DNA of 7,096 nt from Planctomycetota bacterium (GCA_024278285.1 JAJRTM010000625.1:1-7096); one strand, 5' to 3'. Counted from the stretch's first letter, positions 1 to 7,003 are shown. Numbers and translations are program-made. The notes: a model not told the origin generated them from the letters alone.

Positions 1-942
1 GAACAGGGAAAAAGTGTTCGAGTACTCAGCCGGGGTGATTATCCCGATTTACGAAAGATGGGTGTCGATCTGATCCAGGGAGATTTGCGAAATGCTTCAA
101 CCGTGAAATCCGCCTGCAAACAAATTGAGACCGTTTATCATGTTGCAGCCATTCCCGGCATTTGGGGGACATGGAAAACGTATTACGAAATCAACACACT
201 CGGCACACAAAACATCATCGCAGCCTGCAAAGGGCAGGGCGTCAACAAACTGATTTACACCAGTTCTCCCAGTGTCGTCTTTGATGGCAAGCCGCACCTC
301 AACGCCGATGAAACGCTTGCGTATCCGAAAAAATATCTGTGTCATTATCCTCACAGTAAAGCATTAGCAGAGCAAGCGGTTCTTGCAGCGAATAATGAAA
401 ACGACTTACTAACGTGCGCATTGCGTCCACATTTAATTTGGGGGCCACGCGATAATCACCTTGTTCCGCGATTACTTCAAAAAGCATCAGCAGGAAAAAT
501 TCGGCAAGTGGGAGATGGCACGAATCTGGTTTCGATGTGCTACGTCGAAAACGCAGCCGCGGCTCACTGGCAGGCTGCGGAGAATTTATCGACAAAATCT
601 GAAGTAGGCGGACAAGCGTATTTCATTAACGATCCGGTTCCGGTTAACCTCTGGTCATGGATTAACGAAATTTTGAGCAAAGCAGGAATTGCACCAATCC
701 GAAAAAAAATCTCCGCTCGTGCCGCTTATCATCTAGGTCATACGATTGAATTGGTCTACAGGCTCTTGGGAAAAACGACTCCCGAACCACCAATGACACG
801 GTTCGTCGCGATGCAGCTAAGCCAATCGCATACCTATTCCATTGAAAAGGCAATTCACGATTTTCAGTATCAGCCAATTGTCAATTACGAAGCCGCAATA
901 AAAAAACTGGAGGCGGACTTGCCGCGTATGATACAACCGTAG
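1..942 (+). CDS. Extended short-chain dehydrogenase, 3-beta-HSD/OleD-like (5' partial)
   Basis: The reading frame is open from the first base, so the gene begins upstream; 313 residues are visible, ending at TAG 940-942. The product is an NAD(P)-dependent oxidoreductase of the extended SDR (epimerase/3-beta-hydroxysteroid dehydrogenase) family. The GxxGxxG cofactor loop is missing because it lies outside the window. What remains is typical: VYHVAA following beta-4, a TSSPSV segment carrying the catalytic Ser (near base 262), and the YPHSK catalytic Tyr/Lys pair (Tyr codon at 346). After that come [12 protein letters not shown], which is typical of 3-beta-HSD/OleD-like enzymes, and the substrate-side C-terminal lobe. 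The likely reaction is reversible oxidation of a secondary alcohol or reduction of a 3-keto group on a lipid-like or sterol-like substrate. OleD of long-chain olefin synthesis is one candidate, but no oleA/B/C neighbour is visible, so I give no symbol. The family is secure; the substrate is not. Confidence 0.88.
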   Translation, partial: EQGKSVRVLSRGDYPDLRKMGVDLIQGDLRNASTVKSACKQIETVYHVAAIPGIWGTWKTYYEINTLGTQNIIAACKGQGVNKLIYTSSPSVVFDGKPHLNADETLAYPKKYLCHYPHSKALAEQAVLAANNENDLLTCALRPHLIWGPRDNHLVPRLLQKASAGKIRQVGDGTNLVSMCYVENAAAAHWQAAENLSTKSEVGGQAYFINDPVPVNLWSWINEILSKAGIAPIRKKISARAAYHLGHTIELVYRLLGKTTPEPPMTRFVAMQLSQSHTYSIEKAIHDFQYQPIVNYEAAIKKLEADLPRMIQP

Positions 943-986
943 GGTCCGCTATTTCATACGGTGGTCCGCAATAGCGGACCCTACGG
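937..986. repeat. Perfect 17-bp inverted repeat with nested alternative hairpin
   Basis: Bases 937-953 (CCGTAGGGTCCGCTATT) are the exact reverse complement of 970-986, with a 16-base loop between. Inside, GGTCCGC at 963-969 can instead pair with GCGGACC at 974-980 across a 4-base AATA loop, because GGTCCGC occurs twice as a direct repeat (943-949 and 963-969). The left arm contains the stop codon of the upstream dehydrogenase, and the whole element ends 41 bases before the next start codon. No run of T follows the right arm, so it is not a textbook intrinsic terminator. It could still end transcription, stabilise the 3' end of the mRNA, or be a dispersed REP-like palindrome. The structure is certain; the function is not. 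Confidence 0.9.
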
Positions 987-1027
987 CTACGACAAAACAA
1001 TTACGAGCAAATATGAAAGTATGATCA

Positions 1028-2425
1028 ATGAATAGAACCGTTTTGGTTTTCCTTACGCTTATCGTAGCAGTAGTTGCGATCTTCTCATCCTGCCTGGTTG
1101 CAGAAGAAGCTTCACAGAAGCCAACCACCTCACAAAAAACAGTTGAATTTCGTGTTGGGTTTGGCGAGCGTGATATCACTCCGCCGCCCGGTTTACCATT
1201 GTGGGGATATGGCGGCCGGCACGATGAACTTGCACTCGGCAAACTCGATTCTCTGTTTGCAAAGGCGATTGTTATTCAGGCGGGAAAGGATAAAGTTGCC
1301 TTCGTCGGATTGGATTTAGGACGCGGTCCGACACGCGGCATGATGAAAACAATTCGTAAAACTATCTCTGAAAAAGCGGGGATCGAGCATGTTCTCATCA
1401 GTGGTTCGCATACGCATCATGGACCGTGTATCGAACTGGTGAATAAAAAAGGTTTCGGAAAAGGAAAGTTCGATGCCGCTGTTGCGTACAATGAAAAACT
1501 TCCCGATCTTATCATCGATGCGATTATGGATGCTGACAAATCTGCAATACCGGCTCGGCTGGGTGTCGCAAAAAAGGATGTCAAACTGAACCGAAATCGT
1601 CACACTAAGCGAATACCGAAAGCAACCGACCCGATGCTGGCTGTTCTGCGTTTCGATGACATGCAGGGAAAACCGATTGCGGTGCTGGTAAATTTTGCTG
1701 CTCATCCGGTGATGACTGAAGAAGCAATTCTAAAATACTCAGCCGATTACCCCGGCTTTCTGCAACGAAAAGTGGAAGCAGGTTTGAATACGAAATGCGT
1801 TTTCATGCAGGGAGCCGCCGGGGATCTCAGCCCGAATCCGACGAAAAATTTCCGTAATGTCAAAGCGTTTGGCGAAGAACTCGCCGGGCATGTGATCGAG
1901 TTGGCAAAATCGATTGAAACAAAGCAGCCGAAAAAACCATCAGTAAAAGGAAAAGTGAATCGTTTTTTGTTCAACTCGCGTATTGATTTTTCGAGCCCAC
2001 TGGTTGTTTATATGTTTCAAAAAGCATTCTTTCCGGAACTGATTCAATGTTTTGTGGACGAAGTAAAAGATGGTGTGCCAGCCGAATTGAATACGGTTCT
2101 CATCAATGAAAAGATTGCTTTCGTGGGTGGTTCTGGCGAGTTTTTCTGCAATCACGCGAACCGTCTCAAACAGCGATCTTATGTCGATCACACTTTCTTC
2201 TTCGGTTACTGCAACGGGCACAATCTGTACTTCCCGACAATCGAAGCAACTTCCGAGGGGGGTTACGGAGCAACTCCTTCGATCTCCCCCGTCGAACTGG
2301 GAGCCGGCGAACACATGATGGACAAATCGCTAATCAACATCTACACCATGGCCGGTCGATACGAAACGCTGGAATCCTTTCTCGGGAAATCCAAAAAGAA
2401 AAGTAAAGAACCTTTGTCTCCCTAA
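1028..2425 (+). CDS. Secreted neutral ceramidase-domain amidase (short form)
   Basis: This 465-residue protein belongs to the neutral/alkaline non-lysosomal ceramidase N-terminal-domain family, zinc amidases whose known members cleave the N-acyl bond of ceramide. The active-site landmarks are in family order. A DITPP motif lies near residue 49. SHTHHGP (127-133) has the zinc-site histidines, FAAHP has His226, GAAGDLSPN (262-270) has the likely nucleophile Ser268, and GGSGE has Glu371. A late Tyr, probably in EGGYG (Tyr413), is the expected last zinc ligand. Residues 4-20 are a hydrophobic signal sequence. Cys22 follows FSS, a poor lipobox, so either a lipoprotein or ordinary cleavage near residue 25 is possible. 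Characterised ceramidases are about 650-780 residues with an extra C-terminal beta domain; this one stops short, so ceramide is not assured as substrate. The start ATG has only a weak GAAAG upstream (1015-1019), but it places the signal peptide correctly. Confidence 0.88.
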   Translation: MNRTVLVFLTLIVAVVAIFSSCLVAEEASQKPTTSQKTVEFRVGFGERDITPPPGLPLWGYGGRHDELALGKLDSLFAKAIVIQAGKDKVAFVGLDLGRGPTRGMMKTIRKTISEKAGIEHVLISGSHTHHGPCIELVNKKGFGKGKFDAAVAYNEKLPDLIIDAIMDADKSAIPARLGVAKKDVKLNRNRHTKRIPKATDPMLAVLRFDDMQGKPIAVLVNFAAHPVMTEEAILKYSADYPGFLQRKVEAGLNTKCVFMQGAAGDLSPNPTKNFRNVKAFGEELAGHVIELAKSIETKQPKKPSVKGKVNRFLFNSRIDFSSPLVVYMFQKAFFPELIQCFVDEVKDGVPAELNTVLINEKIAFVGGSGEFFCNHANRLKQRSYVDHTFFFGYCNGHNLYFPTIEATSEGGYGATPSISPVELGAGEHMMDKSLINIYTMAGRYETLESFLGKSKKKSKEPLSP

Positions 2426-2546
2426 TTTACGAGATCGGCAGTTTCTCTTGAAAACGTCTTTGATTGCGATTTGATGAAAAAAATGCCGAGTTTGGAATTG
2501 GAACTAATAGCGTGAGCAATAAGATTTCTATCCCTTATCTGTTCAA
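2426..2546. other. Intergenic gap between convergent genes
   Basis: These 121 bases separate two convergent stop codons, so a bidirectional terminator is expected. I see no GC-rich hairpin followed by a T run on either strand. The best pairing is only 6 bp (TCGGCA 2435-2440 with TGCCGA 2484-2489) across a 43-base loop, too weak to call. No gene-like frame was found here. Confidence 0.5.
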
Positions 2547-3866
2547 TCATTGGTTGTACAAAATGCCAAAGGGGAGGGCAATCGATGAGGCGAAGGATGG
2601 ATTTTTATTCGCCTTACCCTCCCAGCCGATGCACTCCCAGACGCGACCGTCCTGCTTGCGAAGGTGATTGAGCCAATGTCCCTTTTCTTTCTTGGCTAGG
2701 TCAGGGTAATCATCAGCCATGACCGTGAGCAACCATCCCACCGGCGTGTGCCAATAGGCTCCGTTCATATAGGTGTTATGTTTCGGTCTGGCACGCTCCC
2801 ACGCAGTCGTAGGCGAAGCATCAAACGAGAGCGGGACGTGACGAATAGCGCCTTCAAATTCGATCTCACCCGGCTTCGCCAATGCGAGTACGATGGTTTT
2901 TAACAGTCGCTCACGGTTTTTTCCATTGATGGCTCCGACGTAGAGAGCATAAATGTTTCCCCACACATCAGGTTGGCTGGAAACCCCGGTGGACGCTTTC
3001 AACCAACCGCCATGGGTTCCATTGTGATCACCAAAAACTGGGACGATATTGCTGCTGATCTTCTCGGCGATTTCTAAAAAATGCTTCGCATCTTCGTATT
3101 CGCCCATCTTTGTCGCCAGCGAGGCGAGTTGCTTCGCTGCGCGGAAGCGGATCAATGAAGCCATCAACAAGTCGCCTGTCATATAAACCGTGTCGTAAAA
3201 AATAAACCCAACCGCCCGGCGTTCTTCCGTCGTGTGGACAAGCTGAGTCGTCGGGTCAACTTCCGGCACATCGAAGGCGAGTTTCAGCCGCTCGTAAATC
3301 GACCGGCCCGCGATTTTCTGATTGAGGAACTGTTTCGCATTCACAGAATCAGCAAGCAACTGCGACAACCAAATTACATCGAATTGATTATTGGTGGGTG
3401 GGCGGAATCCAAACTCACCGTTCTGATTCGCAACAGGATCGTAAGTTCCGGGGAAGAAGACCGGGTTACCATCCACATTGATGTGATCGGCAATGGCAAA
3501 GGGCGGCACGATGACACCTTTCCCAAGATCCTTCGCGACAGCTCCATTTTGTTTCTCTAAAATAAGCTTCAAATGTCGAATGCCATCCTCGCGGGGAATC
3601 AATCCGCTGGAGTAAATAATCGTGAAATCCTGAATCCAAATCGCAGGATAACCGCCCGGTGTGATTGCCCGAAAACCCAGCGTATTCGTCTTGCCACTGG
3701 AAACCGCTCCCGGTTCGACCACACAGGATTTCAATGTCTCCTTCGCGACACCACGCAGAAAACTGAGTTCCTCTGAACTCAACAACGGTTCCGCTTGTGC
3801 AGGCTGAACAGCGAAGGATGAAAAGAATAAAGCAAGGCAAAGAAGGAAAAATGGTGTTTGTTTCAT
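2547..3866 (-). CDS. Secreted six-hairpin (alpha/alpha toroid) glycosidase-like protein
   Basis: The protein has 439 residues from ATG 3864-3866. I chose this start over an in-frame TTG at 3905 because it gives a clean signal peptide: MKQ, a hydrophobic core, then AQA before EP, with predicted cleavage after residue 25. The mature part resembles six-hairpin glycosidases in its alternating amphipathic helices and aromatic, acidic motifs. These are GGYPAIWIQDF (Asp80, in the position of the W-x-R-D-type motif of toroid hydrolases), RPPTNNQFDVIWL, GGWLKASTGVSSQPDVWG (Asp300) and NGAYWHTPVGW (368-378). The role is probably hydrolysis of an oligosaccharide or glycoconjugate outside the cytoplasm. 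I cannot assign a CAZy family or confirm the catalytic pair. A toroid lyase or epimerase is an alternative. It runs convergently with the ceramidase-like gene and appears monocistronic, with its own candidate promoter. Confidence 0.75.
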   Translation of the reverse strand: MKQTPFFLLCLALFFSSFAVQPAQAEPLLSSEELSFLRGVAKETLKSCVVEPGAVSSGKTNTLGFRAITPGGYPAIWIQDFTIIYSSGLIPREDGIRHLKLILEKQNGAVAKDLGKGVIVPPFAIADHINVDGNPVFFPGTYDPVANQNGEFGFRPPTNNQFDVIWLSQLLADSVNAKQFLNQKIAGRSIYERLKLAFDVPEVDPTTQLVHTTEERRAVGFIFYDTVYMTGDLLMASLIRFRAAKQLASLATKMGEYEDAKHFLEIAEKISSNIVPVFGDHNGTHGGWLKASTGVSSQPDVWGNIYALYVGAINGKNRERLLKTIVLALAKPGEIEFEGAIRHVPLSFDASPTTAWERARPKHNTYMNGAYWHTPVGWLLTVMADDYPDLAKKEKGHWLNHLRKQDGRVWECIGWEGKANKNPSFASSIALPFGILYNQ

Positions 3867-4167
3867 AATCGACCAATTGACAGGAATGTGAAGTTTTGAT
3901 GACAAGGAGAGATAATGTACGTGTAAAATATTCTCTCCACAAGATCGTTGTAATTGGAGATTGGAAAAGGGGATTATTTCTCGAGGCTAAGATTACATGA
4001 CTGCTTTCCCCTTTAATGCCAAATGAAGCAGAATCTGTGTATCTCCTCCGACTTATCCAATTATGGATAGATGAAAAAATTTCGTTGGCATCAATAAAAT
4101 CGAACTTTCATCTTGCTCCTGTCAACAACCAGCTATTAATAAAAATAGTGTAACCAGATTCGTTTTT
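3867..4167. other. Intergenic region between two minus-strand genes
   Basis: About 300 bases without a supported gene. It holds the candidate promoter of the glycosidase-like gene near 3906-3942. It also has an 8-bp pairing with a long loop (AAAGGGGA 3966-3973 with TCCCCTTT 4007-4014) and a small dyad, TATCCA 4054-4059 and TGGATA 4064-4069. The part downstream of the permease stop (4168) is AT-rich, and I found no convincing terminator hairpin there. Confidence 0.5.
3906..3942 (-). promoter_or_regulatory. Candidate promoter with overlapping inverted repeat
   Basis: Read on the minus strand, TTGTGG (3942-3937) and TACATT (3919-3914) form a sigma-70-like pair with a 17-base spacer, each matching consensus at about four of six positions. 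Transcription would begin about 40 bases before the ATG at 3866. A perfect 7-bp inverted repeat, GGAGAGA 3906-3912 and TCTCTCC 3932-3938, brackets the -10 element and touches the -35, where a repressor could bind. The repeat is seen directly; promoter and operator roles are inferred. Confidence 0.35.
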
Positions 4168-5556
4168 CTAAAAAGAGCCGAACAGCGTGCCGAGTATAAT
4201 CACTGTAATTGTAGCGATGGAAGGAACCACGACTGCGACGACAAAAATATCGGCGTAAGAACTTCGATGTGTTAAATTCGTAATCGCAAGCAGCGTGATG
4301 ACTGCTCCGTTATGCGGAAGAGTATCGAAGCCGCCCGCTGCCATCGAGGCGACCCGGTGCAAAAGCTCCGGCGAAATCCCCGCCACCTCGGCCATTTGCA
4401 GATACGTATCCCCCAGCGTACTGAGTGCGATACTCAATCCCCCCGAAGCCGAACCGGTAATTCCCGCCAGTGTTGTCACCGCGACCGCTTCAGAAATTAA
4501 CGGATTGCCGGGCGAGATGTTCACGACATAATCCCGCACGACAACAAACGCAGCCAGGGAAGCAATCACGGTGCCGTAACCAACTTCAGAAGCCGTATTG
4601 AAAATCGGCAGTAGCGAATCCATTGTTCCGCGATTGACTGACTCCTTCAGGTTCTTCCAACGATTCCAGTGAAGCAGAATCAGCGTCACAATCGCAATGC
4701 TCAGACCGCAGATGATCGACCAGATTCCGATCACTTTTTTCAATTCTATTTCGCCATACTTTTCTTCCGCCAGGTAAGACGTATCCCATTGAGGGATCAG
4801 AAATTTACTGAAGAGCAGATTTCCGACGATCACTAAAACAATCGGAGTGATCGCGAGCCAGAAAGCTGGAGTTGCGGGTTTCTCTTTATTGGCTTCCAGT
4901 CCATCGAAGTGATCGCCGTATCCTTCTCCGCCGTTCATCGCCCGTCGTGATCGTGCATTAAGCCACCACGTACCGCCGCATAACATGATCAACCCGCCAA
5001 TCAACCCAAGAGTCGCAGCGGCAAACGGAGTCGTCCCGAAAAATGGCATCGGAATTGCATTTTGAATAGCCGGAGTGCCGGGCAGAGCGGTCATCGTAAA
5101 AGTAAACGAACCAAGCGCGATCGCAGCCGGGATGAAACGCTTGGGCGTGTCCGATTCTCGAAACAACGCCGCTGCAATCGGATAGACCGCAAAAGCAACG
5201 ACAAATAACGAAACCCCGCCATACGTAAGAATGGCACACGAAAGCACGACCGCCAAAATCGCCCGCTGCTGACCTAACCGAGCCACAACAAATTTCGAAA
5301 TCGCGCGAGCCGAGCCAGATTCATCCATCAGTTTCCCGAAAATCGCACCGAGCATAAACAGCGGGAAATACTTCACCAGATAGCCGCCTAAACTCTCCAT
5401 ATAAACCTGAGTATAAGTCGCCAGCAGCGGCGCCCCGCCACCCATGATCACCGCCAGCATCGATAACAGCGGTGCCAGAATTAATACGTTGATGCCCCGG
5501 TAAGCCAGAACCATCAGCAACATCAACGACACAATAATCCCTAAAACCCCAAGCAT
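4168..5556 (-). CDS. GntP-family permease, 3-hydroxybutyrate-type branch
   Basis: This 462-residue, strongly hydrophobic inner-membrane protein has roughly a dozen predicted membrane segments. A hydrophilic stretch in the middle (about residues 200-228) separates two halves. Family landmarks are the start MLGVLGI with AYRGINVLILAPLL, then GGVSLFVVAFAVYPIA (113-128), TALPGTPAIQNAIP (156-169), GITGSASGGLSIAL (365-378) and DTLPHNGAVITLLAI (411-425). The length and these motifs fit the gluconate permease superfamily. The last motif in particular is typical of members annotated as D-beta-hydroxybutyrate permeases. It probably imports a small hydroxy acid by cation symport; the exact substrate is inferred. 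The frame stays open upstream to about 5694, but hydrophobic family-like sequence begins at this ATG, and a G8 tract four bases before it can act as ribosome-binding site. An ATG at 5578-5580 is the main alternative start. It diverges from the isomerase gene. Confidence 0.85.
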   Translation of the reverse strand: MLGVLGIIVSLMLLMVLAYRGINVLILAPLLSMLAVIMGGGAPLLATYTQVYMESLGGYLVKYFPLFMLGAIFGKLMDESGSARAISKFVVARLGQQRAILAVVLSCAILTYGGVSLFVVAFAVYPIAAALFRESDTPKRFIPAAIALGSFTFTMTALPGTPAIQNAIPMPFFGTTPFAAATLGLIGGLIMLCGGTWWLNARSRRAMNGGEGYGDHFDGLEANKEKPATPAFWLAITPIVLVIVGNLLFSKFLIPQWDTSYLAEEKYGEIELKKVIGIWSIICGLSIAIVTLILLHWNRWKNLKESVNRGTMDSLLPIFNTASEVGYGTVIASLAAFVVVRDYVVNISPGNPLISEAVAVTTLAGITGSASGGLSIALSTLGDTYLQMAEVAGISPELLHRVASMAAGGFDTLPHNGAVITLLAITNLTHRSSYADIFVVAVVVPSIATITVIILGTLFGSF

Positions 5557-5560
5557 GATG

Positions 5561-5568
5561 CCCCCCCC
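5561..5568 (-). promoter_or_regulatory. G8 homopolymer, likely ribosome-binding site of the permease
   Basis: Eight consecutive G on the minus strand end four bases before the preferred ATG (5554-5556) and can pair with the anti-Shine-Dalgarno CCTCC core. The run also lies between this ATG and an in-frame upstream ATG at 5578-5580. A length change would therefore alter the reading frame if the upstream start is used, or only SD strength if the downstream one is. Confidence 0.45.
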
Positions 5569-5667
5569 ATGTAAATTCATTATGAAACCGGATTCAATTG
5601 CAGAATTTGGTTCTCGACCCAGCATTAATCGATGTTCGCGACAACTTGTATGAGCCATCTGCGTGGA

Positions 5668-5694
5668 AATATAAACTTGGCCTGAACGGATCAA
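5668..5694 (-). promoter_or_regulatory. Weak candidate promoter of the permease gene
   Basis: On the minus strand TTGATC (5694-5689) and TATATT (5673-5668) resemble -35 and -10 boxes, but the spacer is only 15 bases. If real, the leader would be about 100 bases long and the 5724-5748 dyad would lie at an activator-like distance upstream. This is suggestive only. Confidence 0.2.
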
Positions 5695-5706
5695 TTCCTA
5701 ATCGTG

Positions 5707-5722
5707 GTTTGCAATAGCAAAC
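5707..5722. promoter_or_regulatory. 6-bp dyad GTTTGC-AATA-GCAAAC
   Basis: A perfect inverted repeat (5707-5712 with 5717-5722) with a four-base spacer, directly next to the larger dyad at 5724. In RNA it would form a small hairpin; in DNA it could be an operator half-site pair. It may be chance on its own, but the two adjacent dyads in a divergent promoter region make a regulatory role plausible. Confidence 0.35.
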
Positions 5723-5723
5723 G

Positions 5724-5748
5724 TTGTAACAGGATAGAGTTGTTACAA
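5724..5748. promoter_or_regulatory. 8-bp dyad TTGTAACA-N9-TGTTACAA, candidate operator
   Basis: TTGTAACA at 5724-5731 is the exact reverse complement of TGTTACAA at 5741-5748, with centres 17 bases apart, the geometry expected for a dimeric regulator touching successive faces of the helix. It lies between divergent genes, so one regulator could control both. No regulator gene is in the window to match it to. Confidence 0.5.
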
Positions 5749-5966
5749 ATAACAATGATTCCCCCGCAGGGATGATGGTATCGTATTGGCAATTCTGAAT
5801 CTGTCTGGAGAAAGGAAAAAGGAACAGTTCGGTTGAAATTTCAGCAAATATACATCACTCTTCGCTGATAAATGTTGGACGATTCATTATATTTAACTGA
5901 TCACTTTGAGCGATTGTATCGATAACGGGAATACTATTTCCCTTGCACTTTCACTTTAATTCAAAC

Positions 5967-5970
5967 GGAG
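5967..5970 (+). promoter_or_regulatory. Shine-Dalgarno GGAG before the isomerase gene
   Basis: GGAG lies seven bases before ATG 5978-5980, a good spacing that supports this start. No upstream in-frame alternative is needed. Confidence 0.6.
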
Positions 5971-5977
5971 TAACAGC

Positions 5978-7003
5978 ATGTCTCATTCTTCTCCCAAATT
6001 ACACAACGCGATGTGGCCCGGTTTAGTCGGTAAAGAAGAAGGGACCGATCATCCGCCGATTAGTCTGGAGCGGATGCTCGAAATGACCGCTGCTGCGGAA
6101 GTGAATGGGCAGAAGTTTGACGGGATCGATTCGTTCCTGTTTCACCCACATACCGATCCCGATGCCAGTGAAGATGACTTGCGGGCGATGGCCGATAAAA
6201 TTGCCAGCTACAATTTGAAGGTTGGATCCTTGGTTGCACCGATCTGGCCCGGTACTGTCGGTGATGCGGCGATGGGCGATGATGAAGCACAGGGCAAATT
6301 CATTCTTGCGGTCGAAAAGGCGTGCCGGATTGCAAAAATTTTCAACGAACATGGTGTGAGAAGTTACGGCTGCATTCGGATCGATTCTGCGTCTGGCGTG
6401 GAAGACTGGTCGAAAGATCCCGCAGGAAACACAAAACGGATTGCAGAGACCTTCAAAAAAGCGGCGAAGGTAGCAGCCGATCATGGAGAAAGACTTGCTG
6501 CAGAAGGTGAAATCTGTTGGGGCGGAATGCACTCCTGGAAAGACATGGTCGATTTACTCGAAGCGGTTAACATGCCCGAAACGGTCGGCTTCCAGGCGGA
6601 TTTGGCTCACTCCTATTTGTATCTGCTGGGGTATAACTCACCAGAAAACGCTTTGTTACAGCCCGGCTATTCCGAAGAAGAATTCTGGGCCGCTTACAAA
6701 ACGATGACTGATGCGCTGCGTCCGTGGACGATCGATTTCCATGTGGCCCAGAACGATGGCAATGTGCATGGGACCGGATCGCATGATAAAACAGGCAAAC
6801 ATTGCCCGGCTGACGACCCAAATGGCAAACTCGATATCGTCAAATGTGCGGGGTACTGGCTTGAAGGGGCGAAAGAGCGGGGCATCGAACATATCTGCTG
6901 GGATGGCTGTATGTTCCCGAACGAAATGCTCGAATCCGCTTCCACCTGGAACACGATTCTCGATACAATGATTCAAGTACGAGACGCAAACGGCTGGGAT
7001 TAG
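5978..7003 (+). CDS. TIM-barrel sugar isomerase/epimerase (xylose isomerase-like fold)
   Basis: The product is a 341-residue cytoplasmic protein without a signal peptide. It fits the AP-endonuclease-2/xylose-isomerase-like TIM-barrel family, which isomerises or epimerises sugars and sugar acids using a divalent metal. Candidate metal-site residues occur at the ends of successive strands: Glu176 or Glu178 (AAEGEICW), Asp208 and His211 (GFQADLAHS), His255 ([11 protein letters not shown]) and Asp309 ([10 protein letters not shown]). The loop after His255, [16 protein letters not shown], is rich in His and contains Cys276; it probably closes over the active site or adds metal contacts. The last ligand appears to be Asp, where Glu is common in characterised ketose 3-epimerases. 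Substrate and direction cannot be read from sequence. A gene starts 56 bases downstream, so this is probably the first gene of an operon. It diverges from the permease. Confidence 0.85.
   Translation: MSHSSPKLHNAMWPGLVGKEEGTDHPPISLERMLEMTAAAEVNGQKFDGIDSFLFHPHTDPDASEDDLRAMADKIASYNLKVGSLVAPIWPGTVGDAAMGDDEAQGKFILAVEKACRIAKIFNEHGVRSYGCIRIDSASGVEDWSKDPAGNTKRIAETFKKAAKVAADHGERLAAEGEICWGGMHSWKDMVDLLEAVNMPETVGFQADLAHSYLYLLGYNSPENALLQPGYSEEEFWAAYKTMTDALRPWTIDFHVAQNDGNVHGTGSHDKTGKHCPADDPNGKLDIVKCAGYWLEGAKERGIEHICWDGCMFPNEMLESASTWNTILDTMIQVRDANGWD

Larger units (their letters stand above)
5557..5977. other. Divergent intergenic regulatory region
   Basis: About 420 bases between the divergent permease and isomerase starts. 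It contains the G8 tract, two clear dyads (5707-5722 and 5724-5748), a TATCGATA palindrome at 5917-5924, and a short GGGAA/TTCCC dyad at 5927-5942 about 35 bases before the isomerase ATG. No convincing sigma-70 promoter for the plus-strand gene could be chosen; TTGAGC 5906-5911 with AATACT 5930-5935 (18-base spacer) is the best and is weak. No small gene is supported. Confidence 0.55.

Noticed and set aside
937..986. Intrinsic terminator call for the inverted repeat
   Set aside because: The stem is strong but no T run follows on the plus strand, so I list it as a repeat with unknown function.
1316..1705. 129-residue minus-strand frame opposite the ceramidase gene
   Set aside because: Antisense shadow of a conserved catalytic region; no domain or start signal.
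2464..2667. 67-residue plus-strand frame across the convergent gap
   Set aside because: More than half lies antisense to the 3' end of the glycosidase-like gene, there is no ribosome-binding site and no recognisable feature.
3866..3905. TTG at 3905 as start of the glycosidase-like gene
   Set aside because: It would put 13 polar residues before the signal peptide. The ATG at 3866 gives a normal signal sequence and leaves the candidate promoter upstream.
3466..3942. 158-residue open frame on the minus strand at the glycosidase N-terminus
   Set aside because: It overlaps the glycosidase-like gene in another frame, has composition unlike a real protein and no recognisable motif. The other frame has a signal peptide and family-like motifs.
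5581..5694. N-terminal extension of the permease up to 5694
   Set aside because: The extra residues are polar and unlike the family, whose members begin with the hydrophobic segment encoded from 5556. The first codon there would be TTG.
6023..6532. 169-residue minus-strand frame opposite the isomerase gene
   Set aside because: It is antisense to a well-supported TIM-barrel gene, with low-complexity, Arg/Cys/Phe-rich composition and no ribosome-binding site.
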